A stretch of 64,000 bases of DNA from Thermoanaerobacter wiegelii Rt8.B1 (lineage in GTDB: Bacteria; Bacillota; Thermoanaerobacteria; Thermoanaerobacterales; Thermoanaerobacteraceae): contig NC_015958.1 of NCBI RefSeq assembly GCF_000147695.2, positions 1,218,501 through 1,282,500 of the forward strand, read 5' to 3'. The position numbers and the translations under genes were made by a program. The notes beneath the pieces were generated by a model. The model did not search any database. It had not been told where the DNA came from and saw nothing but the letters and a program-made list of their open reading frames with translations. Shown in pieces: positions 55,163 through 62,282 of this stretch. The stretch's first letter is position 1; every line of letters starts with the position of its first letter.

Positions 55163-56089
55163 ATGAATATAAATATTAAATACTATGTTTTGACAATTGC
55201 TTCTATTTTTATTGCTTTAGGAATTGGAATTTTTATAGGTTTTATGTTAGATGGCCAAAAAGTTTTTTCAGAGCAACAAACTGCAATTATAAACGAGTTA
55301 GAACAAAAGTTTAAGGATTTACAAACAGAAAATAATAATTTAAAAAACACTGTTCAAGAGTTAAATAAACAGATAGGGTATTACAATCAATATCATCAAA
55401 TTATTTTTCCTGAGTTAGTAGCTGATAGATTAACGGGAGTGAAAGTAGCGATTATTGAAACTACAAATGAGTTTATATATTCTGGCATGAGAAATGCTCT
55501 TTTAAAGGCAGGAGCTACTATTGAGTCGATTACTGTTATAAAAGACAGTTTTGATACTGGCGATGAATTGGAAGTGCAAAATTTAATAAACTTCCTTTCT
55601 AATAAATATGGAGTTACAGTAGACGAAAAGCATTTGAATGAATTTGTAGTTTCAAAATTAGCTAATTCAATTGTAACAGGTCAGGATGTGGACCTTATTA
55701 ATTATTTAAAGACAAATGGTTATATAGATTTTACAGGGATTCCAGGTAATACAGATTTTGTAATTATAGCTGGAGGAAGTAATAATAAAGATAATAATGT
55801 AGCTTCTATAGATATTCCCATTATAAAACAAGTGAAGCTACTTAATGTTCCTATTGTAGGTGTTGAACAAAGTGATACTAAATATTCCTATATTGATGCG
55901 TATAAAAAACAGCATATTTCCACAATAGATAATGTGGAGGATATAATAGGGCAGACGTCGCTTATAATGGTAATGGAGGGTAAAGAAGGAAATTATGGAA
56001 TTAAGCAAAGTGCAATGAGCTTAATGCCAGATTCTTTTATGAATACTGACAATTCTACACATAATTCCTCTGCTAATTCTAAAAAGTGA
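55163..56089 (+). CDS. steB: SteB/MctB-family (copper transporter-like) membrane protein
   Basis: 308 aa. One N-terminal membrane helix (YYVLTIASIFIALGIGIFIGFML), a coiled coil (LEQKFKDLQTENNNLKNTVQELNKQI), then a Rossmann-like domain (VKVAIIETTNEFIYSGMRNALLKAGATIESITVIKD). Relatives are annotated as MctB copper proteins in mycobacteria or SteB. Following steA by 12 bases supports a SteA-SteB pair. Confidence 0.82.
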   Translation: MNINIKYYVLTIASIFIALGIGIFIGFMLDGQKVFSEQQTAIINELEQKFKDLQTENNNLKNTVQELNKQIGYYNQYHQIIFPELVADRLTGVKVAIIETTNEFIYSGMRNALLKAGATIESITVIKDSFDTGDELEVQNLINFLSNKYGVTVDEKHLNEFVVSKLANSIVTGQDVDLINYLKTNGYIDFTGIPGNTDFVIIAGGSNNKDNNVASIDIPIIKQVKLLNVPIVGVEQSDTKYSYIDAYKKQHISTIDNVEDIIGQTSLIMVMEGKEGNYGIKQSAMSLMPDSFMNTDNSTHNSSANSKK

Positions 56090-56099
56090 GGGTAGATAG

Positions 56100-56786
56100 A
56101 TGAATAAAAAAGTTAGTGTATTGATACCTGCTTACAATGAAGAAGAAAGAATAATTGATACCATAAAGGGATTAAAAGATGTTGAAGAAGTTGATGAAGT
56201 CATCGTAATAAATGATGGCTCAACTGATAGTACTGCTGAAAAGGCAAGAAAAGCAGGAGCTAAAATAGTCAATATGAAGAAAAATGTTGGCAAAGGGACA
56301 GCTTTAAAAGAAGGCTTGAAATATGCAAAAAATGATGTGATAGTTTTTTTAGATGCAGATGTAGGTCTTTCGTCACGAGAAGTCAAAAAACTTATATTGC
56401 CTGTTCTTGAGGGAGAAGCAGATGTTACAATTGCTAAATTTCCAAAGACAAATGTAAAAGCTGGATTTGGCTTTGTTAAAACTTTAGCCAGAAAAGGAGT
56501 AAAATACTTTACAGGAAATGAAATTGAATCTGTCTTGTCAGGTCAAAGGGCTTTTAAAAAAGAGGTTTTAGAGAGTTTAAAAACTTTTTATAAAGGCTTT
56601 GGAATAGAAGTTGGTATGACAATAGATATATTAAAGAAAGGGTATAAAATAAAAGAAGTAGAAGTGAATATGACGCACTCTGTTACAGGGAGAAACTTGA
56701 AAGGCTTCCTGCACAGAGGTAAGCAGTTTTGGGATATACTAAAAGTATTAATGTATAAGTTGTTTTCAAAGAATATTAAAGAATAG
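56100..56786 (+). CDS. Family 2 glycosyltransferase
   Basis: 228 aa. VSVLIPAYNEEERIIDTIKGL, VIVINDGSTDSTAEKARKAGAKIV, NVGKGTALKEGLKYAKNDVIVFLDADVG (DxD) and SGQRAFKKEVLESLK show a GT-A fold of the dolichyl-phosphate mannose synthase-like type. Its acceptor is unknown. Because the next gene encodes a lipid-carrier sugar-phosphate transferase homologue, an undecaprenyl-linked envelope glycan is plausible. Confidence 0.85.
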   Translation: MNKKVSVLIPAYNEEERIIDTIKGLKDVEEVDEVIVINDGSTDSTAEKARKAGAKIVNMKKNVGKGTALKEGLKYAKNDVIVFLDADVGLSSREVKKLILPVLEGEADVTIAKFPKTNVKAGFGFVKTLARKGVKYFTGNEIESVLSGQRAFKKEVLESLKTFYKGFGIEVGMTIDILKKGYKIKEVEVNMTHSVTGRNLKGFLHRGKQFWDILKVLMYKLFSKNIKE

Positions 56787-56797
56787 CAGGTGAGATA

Positions 56798-57610
56798 GTG
56801 TTTTGGACTAAAATATTAATTCCTTTAATAATGACAGTTATAACAAAAAAGCTTTTTTATAGCATTATTAACAAGCCTTTGTGTTTGAAGGAAAACTATA
56901 AAAAAGTTATGATACCTGTTTGTGGTGGTATTGTATTTGTTCCTGCTTTATTTGTGTCAATTGTACTTCTCAATTTATTTGGAGTTAGAATAGAATATCA
57001 AGAGGTAATTTTATTGAGCTTATCACTGATTTCTTTTGTCGGTTTTATAGATGATGTATTAGGAGACAGGAGTGTAAGAGGGCTAAAGGGTCATATAACT
57101 ATGCTTTTAAAAGGAAAGCCTACTACAGGCAGTTTAAAGGCTTTATCAGGAATTTTAATTGCTTTTTATGTGAGTTTTAATGTTGGAAAAAATAATATAG
57201 AGGAATTGATAATAAATACCTTGATAATTGCACTTTTTACGAATTTTTTAAACCTTGTAGACTTGCGACCTGGAAGATGCGGAAAAACTTTTTTGGTTAT
57301 TTCTTTAATTTTTCTAATAATCGGGAAAACCCATCCCCATTTCTTAGTCTTGCTGACTATGATTCTTTTAGTGTATTTTCCAGAAGATTTAAAAGCAAAT
57401 GTGATGATGGGGGACACTGGATCAAATGTTTTAGGAATGTCTTTGGGAATAAGCAGTATTCTTATTTTTGATTTATATGGCAGGTTGATAATATTGGCGT
57501 TGCTAATTTTATTACATATTTTTACAGAAAAATATTCTTTAACTGCTTTAATCGAAAAAAATAAAGTCTTAAATTACCTCGATATGTTAGGAAGAAAAGG
57601 AGAAAGATAA
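56798..57610 (+). CDS. MraY/WecA-like (GT4) polyprenyl-phosphate transferase homologue
   Basis: 270 aa, about eight membrane helices. Family motifs: the Asp-Asp motif SFVGFIDDVLGDRSVRGLKGH, NFLNLVDLRPGRCGK (NxxD), and MMGDTGSNVLGMSLGI (GDTGS). Shorter than MraY (about 320 aa) and lacking the HHH motif found there. GTG start 56798 behind AGGTGAG. Probably a diverged TagO/WecA relative transferring a sugar phosphate to undecaprenyl phosphate; substrate unknown. Confidence 0.78.
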   Translation: MFWTKILIPLIMTVITKKLFYSIINKPLCLKENYKKVMIPVCGGIVFVPALFVSIVLLNLFGVRIEYQEVILLSLSLISFVGFIDDVLGDRSVRGLKGHITMLLKGKPTTGSLKALSGILIAFYVSFNVGKNNIEELIINTLIIALFTNFLNLVDLRPGRCGKTFLVISLIFLIIGKTHPHFLVLLTMILLVYFPEDLKANVMMGDTGSNVLGMSLGISSILIFDLYGRLIILALLILLHIFTEKYSLTALIEKNKVLNYLDMLGRKGER

Positions 57611-57611
57611 T

Positions 57612-58688
57612 GTGATTAGCGTTTATTTAGCTAAAGTAAGTAAAATTGTTGCACAAAGAGAAGGTATAACTGTTGTGGAAGTTGAGTCAGAGGGAGAAAA
57701 GGCGTTAGCTTTAAATTATGACGATATAACTGGTAAAATAGAAGTAGGAGATAAAGTTTATGTAAACCGAACTGCTCGCCTTTTAAATCTTGGGACAGGT
57801 GGCTATGACTTTATAGTTGTAAATCTCAAATACTCTGAATACGATGCTGTGGGAAATGGGCATATTATGAAATTGAGATATACGCCTTTTCAGATAAATG
57901 TGTTGACTATGGAGGAGCAAAACAGTCCTTATCATACTGCTTTTGAAGAGTTTGAAAGTTTAGAAGATTTACCTGTAATAGTTGGAGAACTTCACAGTAT
58001 GGTAGCGCCTGTAGCCTTAGTGCTAAAAAGTACAAATCCTAACCTTAAAATTACATATGTGATGACAGATGGAGGATGTCTGCCTATTAGTTTCAGCAAT
58101 ACAGTTTTTGAGCTTAAAAAGAGGGGAATAATAGATAAAACAGTTACAATTGGACATGCTTTTGGAGGAGATTATGAATGTGTAAATATTTATACTGCTT
58201 TGATAGGTGCAAAGGAAGTGTTAAAAACAGATGTTGTTATAGTAACGATGGGACCGGGAATAGTAGGCACAGGAACCAAATATGGGTTTTCAGGGGTAGA
58301 ACAAGCCCATATAATAGATGCTACAAGTAAATTAGGAGGTAAGCCTGTACTTATCCCAAGAATTGGGTTTAATGATAAAAGGCAGAGACATCAAGGGATT
58401 AGTCACCATACTATAACTGTTTTAGAGCTGTGTAACAGTTCATGTGTTTTGACTTTTCCTACAATGGAAAGAGAAAAAGAGAAGATAATAAAAGAACAAA
58501 TAATTTCGAATCCAGTATTTTCGCGATTTACAATAGAATTTGTGGAGTCTTCCATTACTAAAAGATATATAGAAGAATCTGGGCTTAAATTGACAACAAT
58601 GGGAAGAAATTATGAAAGTGAGCCAGACTTTTTTAATGCTTGTGGAGCTGCAGCCCTTTATGTGTCTTTTAAATTAGTGCGAAACTGA
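57612..58688 (+). CDS. DUF3866 family protein
   Basis: 358 aa, soluble. Recognisable stretches are EVGDKVYVNRTARLLNLGTGGYDFIVVNL, HIMKLRYTPFQINVLTMEEQNSPYH, HSMVAPVALVLKSTNPNLKITYVMTDGGCLPISFS, VTMGPGIVGTGTKYGFSGVEQAHIIDA and RQRHQGISHHTITVLEL. No known enzymatic motif stands out; the Gly-rich MTDGG and MGPGIVGTGT loops suggest a nucleotide- or sugar-binding fold. It starts at GTG 57612, one base after the GT4 gene, so the steA-steB-GT-GT-DUF3866 block is one operon. Confidence 0.75.
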   Translation: MISVYLAKVSKIVAQREGITVVEVESEGEKALALNYDDITGKIEVGDKVYVNRTARLLNLGTGGYDFIVVNLKYSEYDAVGNGHIMKLRYTPFQINVLTMEEQNSPYHTAFEEFESLEDLPVIVGELHSMVAPVALVLKSTNPNLKITYVMTDGGCLPISFSNTVFELKKRGIIDKTVTIGHAFGGDYECVNIYTALIGAKEVLKTDVVIVTMGPGIVGTGTKYGFSGVEQAHIIDATSKLGGKPVLIPRIGFNDKRQRHQGISHHTITVLELCNSSCVLTFPTMEREKEKIIKEQIISNPVFSRFTIEFVESSITKRYIEESGLKLTTMGRNYESEPDFFNACGAAALYVSFKLVRN

Positions 58689-58796
58689 TTTGATTACTTC
58701 TCCTAAAGTTTTGTATTTTTTATTTAGTTCCTTTAATAAAAATAATAGGGTGGAAAATTTTCCAGCATAATAAAGAGTGTTTCCCACTATAATCAT
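58674..58796 (-). CDS. Small 40-aa protein, function unknown
   Basis: The only supported minus-strand gene. ATG at 58796 is preceded on that strand by a strong GAGGTGAG (58808-58801). The peptide has a mildly hydrophobic N-terminal half (MIIVGNTLYYAGKF, then STLLFLLKELNKKYKTLG). It converges on and overlaps the end of the DUF3866 gene by 15 bases and is divergent from nudF. It is too short to be sure without conservation data. Confidence 0.5.
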   Translation of the reverse strand: MIIVGNTLYYAGKFSTLLFLLKELNKKYKTLGEVIKSVSH

Positions 58797-58862
58797 TTTT
58801 CTCACCTCATTTCTATAGTATGTATTTATTGCTAAAATTATACATAGAAAGGAAGATGAATT

Positions 58863-59402
58863 TTGGAACAAAAAGAAGTTACAGTTAACACCAACAAGAT
58901 TTTTGAAGGGAAAATAATAAATTTAAGAGTAGAAGAGGTAAAACTGCCTAATGGAAAAGTTACTACGCGAGAAATAGTTGAGCATCCTGGCGGTGTATCC
59001 ATAGTAGCAGTTAATGAAGAAGGAAAGATTTTATTAGTCAAACAGTATAGAAAACCTGCAGAGGAGTCTTTATTAGAAATACCGGCAGGAAAATTAGAAA
59101 AGGGTGAAGACCCTTTGATTTGTGCTAAAAGAGAGTTATTAGAAGAGACAGGTTATGAAGCAAGTTTTATAAAGCATTTGATTACTTTTTATACTACTCC
59201 CGGTTTTTCTAATGAAAAAATGTATTTGTATTTTGCAAAAGATTTAAAAAAATACACTGCTCAACCTGATGAGGACGAATTTTTAGAATTATATGAATAT
59301 ACTCCAGAGGAATTGTGGGAAATGATTTTACAAAATCAAATAAAAGATTCTAAAACGATAATTGGAATTTTATATTATTTAAAAATGAGGAGTAGCTTAT
59401 GA
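58863..59402 (+). CDS. nudF: NUDIX hydrolase (ADP-ribose pyrophosphatase)
   Basis: 179 aa. The Nudix box GKLEKGEDPLICAKRELLEETGYEA (GX5EX7REUXEEXGU) is complete, with VNEEGKILLVKQYRKPAEESLLEIPAG before it and TTPGFSNEKMYLYFAKDL after, as in ADP-ribose pyrophosphatases. Start TTG 58863 after AAAGGAAG. It overlaps endoQ by 4 bases. Confidence 0.92.
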   Translation: MEQKEVTVNTNKIFEGKIINLRVEEVKLPNGKVTTREIVEHPGGVSIVAVNEEGKILLVKQYRKPAEESLLEIPAGKLEKGEDPLICAKRELLEETGYEASFIKHLITFYTTPGFSNEKMYLYFAKDLKKYTAQPDEDEFLELYEYTPEELWEMILQNQIKDSKTIIGILYYLKMRSSL

Positions 59403-60571
59403 GATTTTACGGAGATTTGCATGTTCATGTTGCAAGGAGTATAAAAGGAGTTCCTGTAAAAATTGCGGCCTCAAAAAATTTAACTGTTTTAAATATATTA
59501 GAAAAAAGTATATTAAAGGGAATTGATATAGTTGGCATTGTAGATGGCGCTTCTCCGCTTATTTTGGAGGAGCTAAAAGAATATATACAAGAAGGAATAT
59601 TATTCTCCCTTGAAGAAGGAGGGCTTAGGTATAAAAATAAAGTTACTTTGATTTTAGGCAGTGAAATAGAAATTGGCAAAGAGGAAAAGGGTTCTCCTCA
59701 TTTAACTTGTTATTTTAGAGATATTGAGAGTATTTCTTTGTTTTCTCAAGAAATTTCTAAATACATTAAAAATATAAATCTAAGCTCTCAACGAGTAAAT
59801 CTTACAAGTGTGCAAGTTGTTGAAATCGCAGAAAAATACAGCGGGGTTGTGATTCCCGCCCATGTTTTTACTCCCTTTAAAAGTTATTATGGCAGTTCTA
59901 CTGATAAGCTTAAATATGTCTTTAAAGATTTTTATCAATATATTTATGGAGTAGAGTTAGGCCTTAGCGCGGACTCTGATATGGCTGATCAGATTGAGGA
60001 GTTACAAAATAAAACTTTTCTTTCCAATTCAGATGCCCATTCTTTAGAAAAAATAGGCAGAGAGTTTAATGTTTTTGATATAAAAGAGGCAAATTTTGAG
60101 GAGATTTTGTTGGCTATAAAAAGAGAAAAGGGAAGAGAAATTGCAAAAAATTATGGCTTAAATCCTAAATTAGGGAAATACCACAGAACTTTTTGCTTGG
60201 ATTGTGGCTATATTGCGAAGGAAGGACCTCCTGTAAAAAAATGCTTAAAATGTGGAAGTTCAAATATAGTTTTAGGTGTAAAGGACAGAATAGAGGAAAT
60301 TAAAGATTATGATACAAAACATCCTCCTTTTAGACCTTTATATGTCTATCAAATTCCCTTAGAATTTATTCCTAATATTGGAGGTAAGACTATCGAAAAA
60401 TTGGTGAATTACTTTGGAAGTGAATTGTATGCTTTGCATCATGTACCTTATGAAGAATTAGAGAAAGTGATAGGAACTTCAAAGGCATTAAATATTTTGA
60501 GAGGAAGAGAAGGGAAATTGGATGTTTCAGCGGGAGGAGGAGGAATATACGGCAAAGTTACTATAACTTAA
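59399..60571 (+). CDS. Endonuclease Q-family protein
   Basis: 390 aa. PHP phosphoesterase domain: MRFYGDLHVHVARS, GIVDGASPLILEEL, GSEIEI, VVIPAHVFTPFKSYYG, FLSNSDAHSLEKIGREFN. Then a zinc finger CLDCGYIAKEGPPVKKCLKCGS and a helix-hairpin-helix-like C-terminus (IPNIGGKTIEKLVNYFG). EndoQ cuts 5' of deaminated bases such as uracil and hypoxanthine, sensible for a thermophile. The B. subtilis homologue (YqxK) has the same nudF neighbour. Confidence 0.85.
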   Translation: MRFYGDLHVHVARSIKGVPVKIAASKNLTVLNILEKSILKGIDIVGIVDGASPLILEELKEYIQEGILFSLEEGGLRYKNKVTLILGSEIEIGKEEKGSPHLTCYFRDIESISLFSQEISKYIKNINLSSQRVNLTSVQVVEIAEKYSGVVIPAHVFTPFKSYYGSSTDKLKYVFKDFYQYIYGVELGLSADSDMADQIEELQNKTFLSNSDAHSLEKIGREFNVFDIKEANFEEILLAIKREKGREIAKNYGLNPKLGKYHRTFCLDCGYIAKEGPPVKKCLKCGSSNIVLGVKDRIEEIKDYDTKHPPFRPLYVYQIPLEFIPNIGGKTIEKLVNYFGSELYALHHVPYEELEKVIGTSKALNILRGREGKLDVSAGGGGIYGKVTIT

Positions 60572-60574
60572 AAG

Positions 60575-60638
60575 GAATATTGTCCCCTTTTGAATCATAA
60601 ATTTAAATTAGCTTTATAAAAAATAGGGGGCAATATTC
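60575..60638 (+). promoter_or_regulatory. Sigma-E-like promoter overlapping an inverted repeat that hides the spoIIM binding site
   Basis: GAATATTGTCCCCT (60575-60588) pairs with AGGGGGCAATATTC (60625-60638), 14 bp with one G-U. The right arm is the spoIIM binding site and ends at the base before its TTG start. GAATATT (60575-60581), 14 bases, CATAAATT (60596-60603) matches the sigma-E consensus KMATATT-N14-CATACAHT with one mismatch, so the -35 is part of the left arm. RNA begun near 60610 lacks that arm. Confidence 0.7.
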
Positions 60639-61262
60639 TTGAAGTTTTTAAAAGGAAATCTTTATTTGCATATTAAAAATAATTTTTTATTGTATGTGTT
60701 GGCTGTAATGTCTTTAATGATAGGAATAGCAGCAGGATCTTTTACTGTTAATAACCTCACTGACATACAGATGGAGCAAATAATAGGATATATTTCGAAA
60801 TTTTATCAAATTGCAAAATCTGTAGACTTAAATTCTACTCAAATTTTTAAACAGTCGCTTTTAAATAATTTTGTTACTGTTTTTGCTTTATGGATTTTAG
60901 GGGCTACAATTATAGGGATTCCTTTTATATTTTTGCTTGTGGGGATAAGAGGTTTTATTTTAGGATTTTCTATTGGAGTTTTGATAAAAGAATTTGAAAC
61001 AAAAGGGATACTACTCGTATTGATGGGAATTTTGCCTCAAAATATTTTTGTCTTATTAGGAATCTTGTTTATATCTGTAACGGCTATTAATTTTTCTTTA
61101 TATCTTTTGAAAAATCGCAAATTTTATTTAGAAGAATTAGTATCACAATTCGTATCTTATACTTTTATGGTATATGCAGGGTTTTTAGTTATATTAATAG
61201 GCTGCTTGATAGAATCTTATCTTTCACCTTATATATTACTTTTGCCGATTTTTTCACCATAA
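60639..61262 (+). CDS. spoIIM: Stage II sporulation protein M
   Basis: 207 aa with five membrane helices. LYVLAVMSLMIGIAAGSFTVNNL, NNFVTVFALWILGATIIGIPFIFLLVGIRGFILGFSIGVLI and MGILPQNIFVLLGILFISV match the SpoIIM family. With SpoIID and SpoIIP it drives engulfment and is made in the mother cell under sigma-E, fitting the promoter seen. Start TTG 60639. Confidence 0.94.
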   Translation: MKFLKGNLYLHIKNNFLLYVLAVMSLMIGIAAGSFTVNNLTDIQMEQIIGYISKFYQIAKSVDLNSTQIFKQSLLNNFVTVFALWILGATIIGIPFIFLLVGIRGFILGFSIGVLIKEFETKGILLVLMGILPQNIFVLLGILFISVTAINFSLYLLKNRKFYLEELVSQFVSYTFMVYAGFLVILIGCLIESYLSPYILLLPIFSP

Positions 61263-61346
61263 AAGAAGGAAAATGACGATTTATGTTGAATATTTATAAT
61301 TAAATGGATTTATTATAAAAATTCAAGAATTGTAGGGGTAAAGAAT

Positions 61347-62218
61347 ATGTTAAATAATGCGGTTGGGGAGTTTTTGGATTTTTTAAAAAAGAACAAAAAA
61401 CTGTCAAAAAACACTCTTGAATCTTATAACAGAGACATAAACCAGTTTTTGAATTATCTTGAAGAAATCGGAATAAACTGTTATAATGTCAAAAAATCAA
61501 CAATATTAAATTATCTTTATTATTTGAAGAAAAAAGGCAAATCGCAAGCAACTGTTTCTCGAAATCTTTCTTCTCTTAAAGCCTTTTATCATTATCTATT
61601 TATGAAAAAGAAAATAGAAGAAGACCCAACATACATGATTAATACCCCGAAAGTAGAAAAAAAGCAGCCTACTACTTTAACAGTTGAACAGGTAGATATG
61701 TTACTTTCACTAGATTTTGGTGATGATGAAAAAGGACTTAGAGATAAAGCTCTTATTGAATTACTTTATGCTACAGGACTTAAAGTCTCCGAAGTTATTT
61801 CTTTAAAATTAGAAGATGTGAATCTCTCTTATGGCTATGTAGTTATTCGCTCTAATAAAGAAAGAGTTATTCCAATAGGCTCTCATGCAATTGAGGCCTT
61901 AAAAAATTACATTGAAAAAGGAAGAAAAGCAAAAAATGGAGAAAATACTCTTTTTTAAATTTGCGAGGGCAAAAACTTACAAGACAAGGATGTTGGAAAA
62001 TAATAAGAGAATACACTGATAAAATTAATCCTGGCTTTCCTGTTACTCCAAATACGCTAAGACAATCTTTTGCGCAGCATATGCTTCAAAATGGTGCAGA
62101 TATTCGAGCTGTTCAAGAAATGTTAGGTTATCAAACAGATTTAAATACAAATTTACTTTCTTTAATTTCAAAATCAAAAATAAAAGAAGTTTATAATAAA
62201 TTTCACCCTCGTGCTTAA
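61347..62218 (+). pseudogene. XerD-like tyrosine recombinase, frameshifted and missing catalytic residues
   Basis: The N-terminal SAM-like domain (FLKKNKKLSKNTLESYNRDINQFLNYL) and start of the catalytic domain run to 61958, then the frame is lost at a T run (61951-61956). The other frame continues LNLRGQKLTRQGCWKIIREYTDKINPGFPVTPNTLRQSFAQHMLQNGADIRAVQEMLGY to HPRA. One extra T gives 290 aa, the XerD length. Against E. coli XerD: the first catalytic Arg is Lys (YATGLKVSEV), His of HxLR is Asn (NTLRQSF), the LGH His is Tyr, and no Tyr sits at the nucleophile position. Only the second Arg remains. It occupies the xerD/ripX site between spoIIM and dacF but cannot be an ordinary recombinase. Confidence 0.82.
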
Positions 62219-62229
62219 AAATATAAAAA

Positions 62230-62278
62230 GTATAATATTCACCCTCCAGCGCAAAATAAATAGTGATGAGGAGGGTGA
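62230..62278 (+). promoter_or_regulatory. Sigma-F-like promoter with a hidden dacF binding site
   Basis: TCACCCTCC (62239-62247) pairs perfectly with GGAGGGTGA (62270-62278), the dacF ribosome binding site. GTATA (62230-62234), 14 bases, GCGCAAAATA (62249-62258) resembles sigma-F (GYATA-N15-GGnnAnAHTR) with one mismatch and a spacer one base short. A start near 62265 falls in the loop, so this mRNA lacks the left arm while read-through from the xerD-like gene keeps it. Confidence 0.6.
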
Positions 62279-62282
62279 TTTT

